Shown here piece after piece: positions 33,434-45,547 of a stretch of DNA of 64,000 bases (positions within the stretch are counted from its first letter, which is position 1; each line of letters starts with the position of its first letter). Origin of the DNA: Clonostachys chloroleuca (lineage: Eukaryota > Ascomycota > Sordariomycetes > Hypocreales > Bionectriaceae); assembly GCA_037952775.1 (NCBI GenBank), contig JBANAY010000004.1:13888001-13952000 (forward strand). Reading direction: 5' to 3'. The notes under the pieces are model-generated. The model was not told where the DNA came from, made no database searches, and saw nothing but the letters and a program-made list of their open reading frames with translations. A program made the position numbers and the translations under genes.

Positions 33434-36400
33434 GATGGGCAGATGTTGGCCAGCAAATCTAGAATGATTGGATCTAACAAAGAGTGACGGAAGTCGAAAG
33501 GAGAGGAAGACGAAAGAGTAGGTAGGTACAGAGGTACAGAAGATAGGAAAAAGTGAAAAGTAGAGAGGAAGGCTGAAGACAGGAAAGCTTGCGTGTAGAT
33601 GAAATTGGGCTGGAGATGAGAGGAACCACGATGATTAGCGGGCAGAGTAAGACTTAATATATACTCTCATTCTCATCAACAGAATTCTATTACTGGAAGC
33701 AAGTGGTTTAGCGACCGTGAGACGAGACTCTGCCAGTCAGAGTGTGTCCCAATGCGGCCGCCGAGCAACGAGTTCGCTGCGCGTACCTGCCATCGATGTC
33801 TGTGGCTGCGAGCATTCCTGCAGCTAAATCGCATTGATACAAAAATAGGCAAAGACTGGAGCAGTTCTGCGAGCAGAAGGGAAGAACAGGGGTGCTGGTT
33901 TGGCACAAGCCACGCTCAAGTGGGAAGATGATGCGACACCACCATCAGCAAAAGACCTTTCCCGGCACCAGTATGGCAGCCAAGATGCGACCAGGCCAAT
34001 CAAAAGGGCATTTAGCGAGCAGAAGTCCCTCCATCATCCACCAGCTCGCGGCCAGCCTCCCGCTTACAGCTTATTCCGCACTGGGCACAATAAGCGGCAG
34101 ATGATCAACAACCAACCGTATGCAGACTGAATAATATATTGAAGTAAGCAGCCCCTGCCCCTGCTTAGACTCTGACAGGGCTGACGGACTGGCCCAAAAC
34201 GGACGCAGCTCGCCTTCAGTGAGGCCTCTTCAGCTAGTAAAATCGCGTGTTGCGTACAGATTGCCTGTGCCGCACTCTCACTCCTCACAAGCTCGTTCAA
34301 ACTGCCATTCCATGTGCGCGCCAGTCAAGGATCACAATAAGCGATGCCACCCGTCTGCATCCACTCCAGCCTGATGGGTCTTCTTTGTGGGTTTTCCGGT
34401 CAAAGATCCCCTGCGTCGATATCTGACATGCAGCTACGAATATGTCTTCTTTGAGCGACACGTTTCCACGTTGGCCCTAAGGGTTGCTATTTTTACTGGG
34501 CCGCATGTTGTGACAACTTAATCTGGGCTGAAATGTAAAATGTCGCCAGAGGGATTCTAAATATAACAGACTGCAACAATAGATCGTCCTAGGTGCCAAT
34601 CGGCGAAAAGAAAAAACTACCAGCTGCCATAGATGTGATTGGTGTTATCTGATGAACCGTCTCGAAGGTGAGTGCCATGCAGAATGCTTCTTGTTTCCTG
34701 GAATGGACAGTGGCGAAACAATGGCATACCCTTTTCGAGATAGCTAGATGCTACGCCTTCGGTGACCGTCCGTGTTAGATCTCATGTCTTGCCACAAGTA
34801 TTCTCCTTCTCTTCAAGTCCCAAACCGCGCTGCGAGTCGCCACGGTGCTGTCAGGTATCAGATAGAGATGGGCTGCAACCTCCATGTCTTCCTCATGTCA
34901 GCTCGTCAGCGTATTCAGCGCGAACGGGCATGAGATACATCAATTCCCTCACTCCCAGCCCGTAAATTCGCCCACGAGGCTTCATAAGTCCCATTATCAG
35001 GTTTCTTATAGCGATATGAGCCAACGTTTCCGTCGCAGATCGCTATATCTCGGCGACTTCTTTATCAACTGCGCATGTTCGTGATCATGCTTGATTATGG
35101 CACAGCTTGAAAGATGATACCACACCTTCCTGGTTCATCGAGCCCTACGGCAGACATCAGTCTCATGCCGTATCACGTCATACTGCCCCGGCCTGTCATC
35201 TTTGCATCCAGTTTCTGGTTAGGAGAACTCGGAGGGTTCCCTGCGGGTCACGTCAGGACGGCACAGTTACGCCAAAAGAGTAATACCTGCCAACGACTCT
35301 ACAGGTCAGATTTGAGGCGGTTCATCTCCACAAAACATAGGATGGAGAGATTCGAAGCAGTGTCAACGGAGTATCAGATTTATTGCAAAGTGCGATGCCT
35401 GCCAAATTAGCATGGTTCTGTAAACCTCCTTTCCTACATTCCTTGATCCTTTCTTTTTTTTAATAGACTTATTTTAAAGTCGTGGTTAGATTCATGCATA
35501 TAAGACATTTGAAATTTCTTGTGGCTATTTATATATGCTGGTTGTCTCTAGATTCTTGCTCTCCAGACCCAGGATATCTGGAACCTGAGTAATCATGCGC
35601 TTATCGTTATCGCATAGGTAGTCACAGTGTGGCACACAGCGTCACGTGGAGAACCAGCTGACTAGATCTTCGGAATTTAGTTAGCCCGCGAACATCAAGT
35701 GTCCGAACGGCGCATTGTTCAAAGCCGAGGTTAGGTATACAATACGCAATCTAAAACAGGCTAGTAACCTTGGTTGAAGAAACCGAGCTTTACGGAATAG
35801 GGAGAATAGCTCCTTTTCATTTGCAACATAATATGATTTCTCCTGCTTCCGGAATTCTTCATTGGAAGGGTCCCTCATAATAATAGATAGAGATAACCCT
35901 GTTGGTGTCGCCACCTAACAGCTTCCAGCTTCACAGGTCAAAGGAAAAAATTGAGACTGTTGCTTCTAACTAGTAATTACAGAAGGGATCCGTGGCCCCT
36001 TATATCTCTGGGAATCCCTCGATCGTACTCTCATGTGAGCAGCCTGGTCTCGGGCTCGTAAGGTCCTTCCGATATCCCTCTGGCTAGTAATTGCCAGGGA
36101 TGTTCATATCCGGATGACCGAGGTCATGATCTTCCTTCAAGCCGTTTGTTCAATAGGATCAGAACGCTCTTCGAGGCATCGGGCCCACGCCGATCTCTCG
36201 GTATTAGGTTGATTGTCAGGTCAGTAGGTTCGCGATCAATCCTACCGGCTAGGGTTGCTCGAGCCGATAGGTCAGGGCTCTGGCGATCGGTTCCAGTTAG
36301 GTTGTCTTCCAACCTAGCCAACTGACCCCTCTCGGTGAAACTGATCCTTCTAGGTCTGTTGAATCGTAGCCGCGGCTATCGTGTGATTGAGCCTTACTTT

Positions 36401-36722
36401 TGCCTTCGAAGCCAGGTCGGCTTCTACGGAATACCTGATGTTAGTTACTAGCGAATTGTGTGTGCGTTCGAACAGGCTAGGCTACGGGCTTCAACGTTCG
36501 TGGATTACCTTGGTAGTTGACGATACCTTCCTATCGCCCGCTTAGCTCCAACAAACCCATATCCGTGTCTTCTATTTCTTCAAGTGTCTTTTTGCAGGTA
36601 ATATTGTGCGTAGGGCTCTTTTCAAGGTATCTCGATGTCTATTCCTTTGGGCTTGCCATAGTACTGTTGGTTCTATACTCAGCGATTAGAAAAGCATATA
36701 TTGCCCTAGCTTCTTCGCAGAC
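33434..36722. other. Long gene-free stretch
   Basis: 3.3 kb between the peptide precursor and the NLR-like gene (both minus). Small open frames (33676-34130, 34762-35410, 36124-36321, 36517-36774) show no family resemblance. Around 35990-36500 the composition becomes more GC-rich with short inverted matches (for example CCCTCTGGCTAG / CTAGTAATTGCCAGGG near 36075-36100), which might be worn mobile-element sequence; I cannot name a family. Confidence 0.4.
33656..33665 (-). promoter_or_regulatory. TATA-like element of the peptide precursor gene
   Basis: The minus strand reads AGTATATATT here, 223 bases upstream of the ATG at 33433, implying a long 5' UTR. Confidence 0.3.
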
Positions 36723-39700
36723 TCACTCTGGATATTCTGATTTGAATTCTAGTAGTTCATCGCGCAGTGTCTGAACGTCATGATGCTGGGGTCCCAACAA
36801 TGCCTCAAGATTGCTGTGAGCCCGGTGATAATATTCCCCCGCCTCGACTGGCTTGCCCTGACGCCATAGGAAGGCCCCCAAATTCCACATTGTGACAATT
36901 GCTGGTTGGTATCTCGCAATATATTGGGGCCCTATAGCCTTCTCGTACCCTCGGAGCGCCCGCAAGTACATCTCCTCAGCCTCTTGCATCTTATCTTGAT
37001 CGGAATAAAGGTTCCCAAGGTTATGAACTGTATCGAGTGTCGATATATGATCTGGTCCCCATGCCTTCTCGTACCCTCGGAGCGCCCGTAAGTACATCTC
37101 CTCAGCCTCTTGCTGCTTGTCTTGGTTATAGTAAAGGAGACCTAGGTTATTAACTGTATCGAGTAGCGATATATGATCTGGTCCGTATATCTTCTCATAC
37201 CCTCGAAGCGCCCGTAAGTACATCTCCTCAGCCTCTTGTATCTTATCTTGATCGGAATAAAGGTTCCCAAGGTTATGAACTGTATCGAGTGTTGATATAT
37301 GGTCTGGTCCCCATACCTTCTCGTACCCTCGGAGCGCCCGTAAGTACATCTCCTCAGCCTCTTGCTGCTTGTCTTGGTTATAGTAAAGGAGACCTAGGTT
37401 ATTGACTGTATCGAGTAGCGATATATGATCTGGTCCCCATGCCTTCTCATACCCTCGGAGCGCCCGTAAGTACATCTCCTCAGCCTCTTGTATCTTATCT
37501 TGATCGGAATAAAGGTTCCCAAGGTTATGAACTGTATCGAGTGTCGATATATGATCTGGTCCCCATGCCTTTTCCTTTCCTTGAAGTGCTTGTAAGTACA
37601 TCTCCTCAGCCTCTTGCTGCTTACCTTGGTCAGAGTAAAGGAGACCTAGGTTATTGACTGTATCGAGTAGCGATATATGATCTGGTCCGTATATCTTCTC
37701 ATACCCTCGGAGCGCCCGTAAGTATATCTCCTCAGCCTCTTGTATCTTACCTTGGTCGGAATAAAGGATCCCAAGGTTATTAGCTACATTGAATATCGAT
37801 TCATGATCTGATCCCCACGCCTTCTCATACCCTCGAAGCGCCCGTAAGTACATCTCCTCGGCCTCTTGCTGCTTGCCTTGGTCATAGCAAATAAGACCTA
37901 GGCTATTAACTGTATCGAGTGTCGATATATAATCTGGTCCCCATGCCTTCTTATACCCTCGGTACGCCCGTAAGTACATCTCCTCGGCCTCTTGCTGCTT
38001 GCCTTGGTCATAGTAAAGGAGACCTAGGTTATAGACTGTATCGAGTAGCGATATATGATCTGGTCCGTATATCTTCTCATACCCTTGAAGCGCCCGTAAG
38101 TATATCTCCTCAGCCTCTTGCTGCTTGCCTTGGTCGGAATAAAGGTTCCCAAGGTTATTAGCTATATCGAATATCAATATATGATCTGGTCCGTATATCT
38201 TCTCATACCCTCGAAGCGCTCGTAAGTACATCTCCTCGGCCTCTTGCATCTTGCCTTGGTCATAGTAAAGGAGACCTAGGTTGACGAAAGCCCAATCCGG
38301 ACCATCACCATCCTGGATTGTGGTGCAAGCCATCATCGCATGTGATAAAAGCCGTCTTTGAAGCAGCCAGAACTTATCATCATTACGTGATGGCACCCTT
38401 GATGCTATGCGATTTAACGCAAGCCTCTTCAGATCACCATCGCAACCATGATTCAATTTGTGAATTGTCCAAGAGTGTAAGCATGCATGAATGCTGTACC
38501 CCCTTGACTCGATCAAGTCAGGACTTGGTCTATGTGGCTCGACAAACCCATAGTCATGCAGTATGCCAATCGCGCTATTGAACTTGAGCTCATCATTCAG
38601 CTCAAACATCCACGGCATACCCTCATCATCGCAAGGCTGGATGAGTTCAAACCATATATCTTCATTGTTAAAATAGGCCCACCATTGGAGCAAATGAGCA
38701 CTGAGTGCGTTTTTTTCCTGTACTTGCTCGTATGAGACTTGCCATGTAGACGAGAGTGTGCGGTCTTGATAGGATCCCAAGTCTGGGGTGCTTGCATGGA
38801 GCCTCGCCCACGATTTTGTGTATAGGCGAAGATAATCACTGAAGCTGGCCGCAACGTGCCTGAGGTATGCTCCAGCTGTCGCAAGGGCAAGCGGAAGGCC
38901 GTCAAGCTTCTCTACAAGATCTCTAGCATCCATGTCTGCGGCAATGATTAATTAGGAGAACTTAGCGATTTACGAGAGCCTTACCATCGTGCAATCTATC
39001 TCGGCCTGAGGTCGTGGATAGGATTTTGAGACTATCATCGATCGATTCCAGCTTTTTAATACGTATACGATGACCTATATCAACCTGTGATAACCGTGTA
39101 GTGACTATAATCGAGCCTTGGTACGACGGGGGAAGAAATTGAAAAATGTCAACTCCCGTGTCAGTTTTGTCGTTGCTTAGTCTCGGGTTATCGTAGTTAT
39201 CGTATACAATAAGCCATCTCGTGTTTCCAGGCAAGCTGAGCCATGCCTTAACAGCTTCAATGACCTCCTCAGGGTTGAGCTGCGGGTCTAACGCATTCAG
39301 GCCGCTAGCATCGGGATACTGCCGCAGGATTTGCTTTGCGACTTTGGTGAAGCTCCGTCGAATAGACAATTCGTCTTTAATGTTGAGCCAAAATATCGCA
39401 GAGTATTCATCCCGGTACCGCTTCGTATATGTTACAGCAAGCTGTGTCTTGCCAATTCCACCCAAACCGTGTAGGACAACGATGCGACGGCCACCATCTG
39501 GACTTAGTGCTCTGCGTATCTCCGCAATTTCGCTCTCTCGCGCAACAAAGTATTGAGTTTCGGGGACTTCTAATAGACTGAAGGTGATAGAGAAGTCGCT
39601 CGCACGGGTTCCTAGTTGTGCCAATCAATGAGCCTATTCTTAGCAATCATCAAGATATATTTACCTTTTACAGCTTTCTGGACTTCCTCAAGCAGCCGTT

Positions 39701-40385
39701 TCTGCGCTTTCTCCCGTCCTTCGCCGTAGAGGAGCGGCATATGAATGTCAAATATGCCCAACAGAGAATACACTATGTCCTCCTCGTGTGTTGTCTGACG
39801 GCCGCGTACCCATGCTTCTCGTTCCGCGACAGGAAAGTCAGACAAAGGTGTGCAGCGAAGCGCGCTCGCAGGAATGCCTGTGATGCCGCAAATCAAAGGC
39901 TCCAAGGACCGCTTGTCGCCTAGCCGAGCACCTTCCTTTGAATAGAACTCAACTATCGTCGGTGCAATAAGCTCTTGTAGCGTCCACCCGCGTGTGAACC
40001 ATCGGCTTTGTCGGAAGGCATCTTTCCATGGCATTACATTTTGCTGTTGACTAGAGACTGTATCACTGGAAACATCGGGCAGGTAGACGTAGCATCGTTT
40101 CGCATCGCGATACCATCGAAACATGCTGTTGACCGCGGTCTGAAGCTCGATGCTATCAGACTTATCGATGCAGCAGGTATCAACCCAAAAGTACGCCAAA
40201 CCATCGTGCCTCGCTTGATTAGCACAGAAATTGATCTTTTCGTAGCCTGATTTATGCTGCCAATCCTTCAGGGGCTTTTCAATGTCGGCGAAGACCACCT
40301 CGTCCAGTCCCCACGTGTGAGAAAGTATCGCATACGGGAGCATCTTTGTGTGCGAGGTTTTGGGTAAGACTATAGTTGCCTGCAT
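36723..40385 (-). CDS. NLR-like HET / NB-ARC / TPR protein, three exons
   Basis: Exons 40385-39665, 38985-39611 (descending) and 38935-36723 (1186 aa); introns are 53 and 49 nt, GT-AG, phase-consistent. The N-terminal HET domain has YAILSHTWG (18-26), FWVDTCCIDK (66-75) and RGWTLQELIAP. The NB-ARC ATPase follows: P-loop GLGGIGKT (about 289-296), Walker B-like RWLIVYDNYDN (about 372-382), IIVTTRLSQV, and GLPLALATAGAYL. The C-terminus (about 660-1170) is a TPR superstructure of eleven almost identical 42-residue units (for example QEAEEMYLRALRGYEKAWGP) and one degenerate terminal unit. This is the canonical fungal NLR-like allorecognition architecture: repeat-based sensing, nucleotide-controlled oligomerisation, and HET-driven cell death, known for HET-D/E relatives. 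What it senses is unknown. ATG 40385 is the only Met between an upstream stop and the HET core that gives a full domain. Confidence 0.9.
36770..38295 (-). repeat. Tandem 126-bp TPR repeats with a 252-bp higher-order unit
   Basis: About eleven 126-bp units (42 codons) are nearly identical in DNA as well as protein. In the 3' part two unit types alternate: one with DTVHNLGNLYSDQDK and one with DTVNNLGLLYYNQDK, giving a 252-bp period repeated three times. Such uniformity implies recent duplication or gene conversion. Confidence 0.85.
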
Positions 40386-43029
40386 CGTCACGTTGTAAAA
40401 GCCGCATCGCAAGGTCTGAAAGAGATCCCTCAAAGATTGATAGTGTAAGGGAAGTCGTGTTCTAGTAGGATGAGGGAGATACCGTCGCGATCCGCATTAA
40501 TGATGGATGCTCACAGTGGTTACAGATGCGGAGCACGGATGACTCAGCCGCATGCCTGCAGATTGCACGGGACAAGGAATCCCTAACGTTCTAAGAGGCC
40601 TTATAAAGCTACTTAATATAGTTTATATTAGTTATAAAGCTATGGGTTGTATATAGCCTATGAGTAATATCGATAGAATTTATCGTATATGTAGTCTTTT
40701 AGGTAGGTCAGTAGGCTGTATCAACGAACTAGCAATGAATTTGGGGCCTTACGTATAGTATAATGTCGCACAAGATCTCGGGGTCTGGAGAATGTTCTGT
40801 ATAGTATCTTGCAACCTGGGACCGGACACGTAAAGTTCCTTTTGTTTGCCGCGACTGTAGTTGACTGCGGCTGACTAGTGAAAGACCCATACTTCCAAGG
40901 TGATGTAGATTTACTGTTAATAGTATAGCTGCGAGTCAAAGTTCTTTGTGTATTTATTGCTCTCACTGCCGCTTTGAAGCCGACCATTGACCTGGGGCTC
41001 AGAGCTGTGATGGGCAAAAAGCTGGTGCAGCGCCACGAAATACTCTTGCAGTTTCATAAAAAATGCTGAAATCTCGGTCTAGGATATTTATTAAGCATCT
41101 CTTTCATAGTAGTATTTGTTTCCTTACCTTGGTAGAACCAAACGTGCTTATAAAGCTGGTCGCTCGTAGGATATTACACTAAACACACCAAACATCTACT
41201 AGCATCTTCTACCGTGGTTTCTGGTCGTAGTTGGGTAGGCAAAAGGTTTAGGGGTCTATGCGAATCTGTAGATGCGATAGAATTCATCTTTCCATATTGT
41301 TTGACATAGGCGAGACTGGTGGCTTGGACGCATCGATCCAAGTTCACATTCCTAGTCTCCCCAATATTTTCCAAGCAGGCACCTGTACTAACACAATCGA
41401 GAAACTGAAATATGGCCATTACAACCTAGGCGCGTTTTTTTGTCTCTAAGCTGTCACTCCGTTATCCAACTCAATGGATCGCATCCAGGAGTACGGTCTC
41501 GGGAAGCTCATGAATTGCAACGTTCCAACATCCCACAGTATCTCTTTTTTTCCTAGAATACGTCCGATCGAAACATTTGGTCCGTCGAAACGGGGCCTTC
41601 TTCGAAGTCCAATATACAAGTAACACTATATCGCCCGAGTGTCCGTCTACTTCTACAGGCCAGCGCTGTAGGAGGTCTGGATACAAGATGGTTTGCAGTA
41701 CCAATGTGGTGGAAAACGCTCAGAAAAGCTCGTTGTAAACCACGGTCGTGGATTTCACCAATCATACAAGAATTCAGGGATGATTGCCTTGAGAGCTTTT
41801 GGTTTGAGATCTGAACTTTGGTCAAAAAACACATTACCTGCTAACATTGGTCGATACACCAGTTCTCCAGATCCACGGCACTTGTGCGAATTAATATTGT
41901 ACTAAGTTCTTTATCCCATGTTACTTTGTAATTGATATCGTGCAAGTGCCGTTGTAAGAGGTCGAGAAATCCACGCTTTGGGGGCGTATTCATAGGTTTC
42001 AGCCTTTTTGGGGGTCCTATTGATTCCTTTGGGGCTCATTAACAACTTAAATTTAAGCTCAGGCACTTCTCTTCCTTTTTATACGTCAAATTTAGGGTTC
42101 TAGTATTCATAGTCATTAGGCGATTCAAATAAGGTTCATTGGGTAACAGACCTCGTATGAGTCCAACACTTCAGCAATCGTATCAAGCTTCCCGGTGTCT
42201 ACATCTGTCTTGATGCATAATTGATCATTTGATCTCGCCTCATCGAACAGTAAATCTGATCTTGTGTCGATCTCTCAGCAAGGCAGCCGATTAAAGTACT
42301 TTCCAGATCTTTTAAGAATTTGATCATTTACAAAAGTAGCAACATACTTGGATCTTCAGCACAACCTGGCACATCCTCTCTTATATTTGCATATTAATAT
42401 ATTCTTGAGATACTACATATTATAGCAATCCAATGTGATTACCAGCGACGCCGTATTTAGATATTTATACAAAACCCGATTCTACGCAAGACTTGGTGTC
42501 TGCTATAGGGTAGGCCTCGACTAAGCACAACCAGATATGGATGTTATGTAGGTGATGTTTTTATCTGTAGGATTTTGGCATCTCGCATTCGATTCATTAT
42601 CTTGTATTCTAGTTCAAGCGGGAAAATATGCAAGCAACAGTTGCAATTATTTCTTTATCGTTAACCGTCCGCTAACTGATTGCGGCCCTTGTTATAGACA
42701 GCAATTGTGGGGCATCGATGGGCAATCTTCACCCCTCCAGTTATCGAAGAGCCGCCTGTAATAATCCAGCAACAGAACACCTGACGAACTTTGTTAGTCA
42801 GGGCCGTAGCGGATCGCTGGGCCAGATCAAGCACACGTCGCTCGCCATCAACATCAATGCTCGCAAACCAGCAAAACCAGCGAAGCCAACCCAACGCCCA
42901 GCCAGTCCTACAACTCGACGCATTTCGAGGCCCTCGCTTTGGCGCCATCACCCTGCCATCTCCTTCGACCTCAAATGCATGCAAGGCTGCCCACGTGCCA
43001 GGTATCGGCTTAGATACACCCACTGAACC
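40386..43029. other. Gene-poor AT-rich stretch
   Basis: Upstream of the NLR-like gene and up to the Arl3-like gene. 40605-40700 is very TA-rich (TATA/TTATA steps), as in RIP-affected DNA. Other than the possible zinc-finger fragment at 40721-41017, only short unrelated open frames are seen (41174-41905, 42552-42761). Confidence 0.45.
40721..41017 (-). CDS. Possible small C2H2-type zinc-finger protein or fragment
   Basis: A 98-codon frame ends with FTCPVPGCKILYRTFSRP then RDLVRHYT, which resembles a fungal C2H2 finger (Cys-x4-Cys ... His) but lacks the second His before a stop. A GTAAGG donor follows the His (cat tat act ata c|gtaagg, near 40750); splicing to the AAAAG acceptor near 40697 would add HYIYDK and restore a second His, but the extension then ends within about 12 residues. 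The N-terminal part is unremarkable. No ATG-started longer frame exists. It may be a relic. Confidence 0.3.
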   Translation of the reverse strand: MPITALSPRSMVGFKAAVRAINTQRTLTRSYTINSKSTSPWKYGSFTSQPQSTTVAANKRNFTCPVPGCKILYRTFSRPRDLVRHYTIRKAPNSLLVR

Positions 43030-43785
43030 ATGTATCACCTTGCCAAAGGAATCTACCTCTACGCAACCAGCAAGCCAGGTCAGCGCTTCTCCCCTCCCAC
43101 CTCTTCCCAGCATACGTTGCCTCTCTGTTAAACCGCGGTATCCGCGCTGCCTGCCCTCGCCGCAAAACCCTAGCTGACATAAGGCGTCGCGACAGAATAC
43201 TCCGTCATCCTCCTCGGCCTCGACAATGCCGGCAAGACGACCTTCCACGAGCAGGTCAAGTCCCTCTTCCTCCCCAGCAAACCCGAGCCCAAGCTGCGCA
43301 CCGTCCCCACCGTCGGCCAGAATGTCTCGACCATCCCCCTCCAGGACATGTACCTCAAGCTCTGGGACGTGGGCGGCCAGATGACCCTCCGCAGCCTCTG
43401 GCAGAGCTACTACGCGAGCTGCCACGCCATCGTCTTCATCATCGACAGCACCGACATCGGCGACGGCGACGTGGAGAACGGCTGCGACGGCCGGCTGGAC
43501 GAGTGCCGCCTCGTCCTCGAGGACGTCCTGCAGCACTCGGACACGGAGGGCGTGCCCCTACTCATCCTAGCCAACAAGCAGGACCGCGAGGACTGCGTCG
43601 AGACCATCAGGATCAAGGAGGGCCTGGTCAAGAAGGTCATGGAGGGCGAGAAGGGCGCCAGCATCCGCGACTCGAGGGTGCTGTCCATGAGCGCGCTGAC
43701 GGGCGACGGCGTGAGGGAGGCTGTGGACTGGATACGAACGAGGGTGCAGTGGAATAAGGAGTCTAGGCCGCCGGTGATGCGGTAG
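43030..43785 (+). CDS. ARL3: ARF-family small GTPase, ARFRP1 / yeast Arl3 type
   Basis: Exons 43030-43078 and 43196-43785 (212 aa); the 117-nt intron has donor GTCAGC, a CTGAC branch and GACAG acceptor. N-terminus MYHLAKGIYLYATSKP lacks Gly2, so it is not myristoylated, as in Arl3/ARFRP1, which is N-acetylated and Golgi-targeted. G boxes: GLDNAGKTT (P-loop), Thr of TVPTVG (switch I), WDVGGQ (switch II), NKQD, and SALTGDG. The C-terminal GVREAVDWIRTRV...RPP block is diagnostic of the ARFRP1/Arl3 branch. It acts at the trans-Golgi, recruiting Arl1 and its golgins. The symbol refers to the yeast gene, not mammalian ARL3. Confidence 0.85.
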
Positions 43786-44200
43786 CTGATGGGAAGCAAT
43801 GCTACGGCAGGATGGGCTGGCTATCTTGCCACAAGTGTCTTGGAAGTCGGGGAAGGGGACTACTTGGGTTTCGGTTCCTCTCTCACAGGATCATCATGAT
43901 ATGGAAGCTCTGGGGAGATGAGACTTTCCTCCGAGTCCTCTCCGTCTCTTTGTTCAGCGGTCTTATCTGATATTCGTTATGGCGCATACGGGTGGAATAG
44001 ACGTGGGTATGTCGATTCACAAATCAGGTTTCTTGTTTTCTTGTTTTCATACCTTGATGTAGATTTTGATAGCGTGACAGGAGTTGCTCAATGAGCCTTG
44101 GTTGCTTCTTTCTTTGAGGGGGTATCATGCCTAGTTTTATGTATTTTCTGACTTTTTTTCTATCCTTTTAAACCAACGAAGTCTAGGTTTTTGGCTTCCG
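43786..44200. other. Intergenic between convergent genes
   Basis: 3' UTR space of the Arl3-like gene (plus) and RRP45 (minus). T-rich near 44150-44165. No feature is supported. Confidence 0.4.
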
Positions 44201-45219
44201 TTACCGATCATTCTCTGCTGTTAATTCTGCCATGAGTCCACCCTTGTCTCTACTCTTCGCATCCTCGGCCAGTTTCCTGTCCACCAGTTCGGTATATTCC
44301 TTGGACTTTGCCAACGCAACCTGCGCGCACTGCACAAAGACGGGCGCATCGATGGACACGCCGCCCAGCTTTGAAACCTGGCAAATTTCGCCGTGGCGAT
44401 TAAGGCTGAACGTGCAGCTGCTCGTCCGGAGCTGCTCCTCCAGCCACGAGGTATCCAACAGCACGGCGGTGTCGCCTTCCTCGCCAAAGTAGCTGAATGT
44501 GATGCAAAAGGGCGAGTGCAGCCAGCTCAGCGGCACGGGCTCGCGCTCTGCGGGTGTGTAGACGGTGAGGGTCTCGCCCTCTATGGAGGAGTCGGGCTTG
44601 CGAAAGTGGCGGAGGGCGGCGACGACGGCGAGGCAGGCGGCGTCAGTGAGGTTGCCGTCGAGGGAGAGGACGTGGACGTCGGCGCGGATGGACCAGCACT
44701 TCTTGCCAGCGACGAGGCAGAGGGATTCGGTGTCGAGGGCGCCGGAGCGGCGGATCGTCTTCTCGAGCAGGCGGGAGAGGAGGACCTCGGTCTCGGTTGG
44801 GCGGTTGACTTCGAAGGAGGGAGCTGCCATGGGGCTCAGCTCGGAGGCGATGGAGAAGACGCCCTCGAAGGGTCGGTCTGCGTATGGGACGGTCACTTCA
44901 GCGGAGACTTTGACGAGGACTCTGGGGAAGTTCTCGTGTTAGCAATGGGCCATGCACTTGAGACAAGGAATATACGTTTCGGTTCAATGGAAAGAAACGA
45001 TGAAGGAGAGAGCCTATAAAGCCTTTTCCGCAAATTGTTGATCGAGTTTACTTACTTCGTCTTTCCGAATTGGACCTCCGCGACACCAAACTCATCGCCA
45101 AACGTCAGTGAGACGGGCCGGCATTGGTCGAACTTGCGGCCGTCGACACGCAGACCCTCTTCTAGCGCTCTCGATACGAAATTCCTCTCATTGAGCGAGG
45201 GCTCAGCTTCTCGGGGCAT
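44201..45219 (-). CDS. RRP45: Exosome core subunit RRP45 (EXOSC9 family)
   Basis: Exons 45219-45056 and 44921-44201 (294 aa); the 134-nt intron has GTAAGT, a GCTAAC branch and CCCAG and restores GKTKVLVKVSAEV. The N-terminus SLNERNFVSRALEEGLRVDG is the classic RNase PH-fold opening of Rrp45, followed by FGDEFGVAEVQFG. The second half holds ALCLVAGKKCWSIRADV-like sequence, DGNLTDAACLAVVAAL and the ILLDTSWLEE-type VLLDTSWLEEQL stretch. The subunit is part of the catalytically inactive six-member ring of the nuclear and cytoplasmic RNA exosome. Length is normal for the core domain. It shares a 328-base bidirectional promoter with CWC15, another RNA-processing gene. Confidence 0.9.
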
Positions 45220-45547
45220 TGTAAAAGCTGTGCTGTGTCTGTATTCGGCGACTCCTACAGAGCTCCAACGTCGCTTTGCGGGTGGTGGGGCAGCTTCAAG
45301 TTCTTGGTGATGTCGATAAGTTTATTTTGCAGGGAAGATTATTATGCCGGGCGGTGAGAGCGGCCGAACAAAGAAGACAGAATAAGATGACGGTGATGCT
45401 AGCACGGCTGTGGGGTATGTACAGACTTATTTTGTCACCCTTCTACTCGAAGCATGGACATCGCCTCGCCGCCTCAAACAAAAACAACCTCTTCCATTCA
45501 AACCTTCGACTACTCATCCACATCTCATCAATTACCCATCCGCCACC
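45220..45547. promoter_or_regulatory. Bidirectional promoter between RRP45 and CWC15
   Basis: The two start codons, 45219 (minus) and 45548 (plus), are 328 bases apart with nothing else between them, so both genes must be driven from here. No TATA box is obvious. Confidence 0.55.

Noticed and set aside
32625..33487. Long plus-strand open frames opposite the peptide precursor
   Set aside because: They are antisense to a repetitive, strongly biased coding sequence and show Leu/Pro or Val/Gly runs without a signal or domain.
35980..36500. Possible transposon remnant next to the NLR-like gene
   Set aside because: Only short inverted matches and a composition change; no terminal repeats, target-site duplication or transposase sequence could be found.
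36906..38161. Plus-strand open frames across the TPR array
   Set aside because: They are antisense copies of the tandem repeat with no independent support.
42661..43536. 291-codon minus-strand frame over the Arl3-like gene
   Set aside because: Antisense shadow of GC-rich coding sequence; it has Ala/Val/Glu bias and no family features, while the plus strand has every GTPase motif.
44393..45019. 208-codon plus-strand frame over RRP45
   Set aside because: Antisense shadow; RRP45 on the minus strand is unambiguous.
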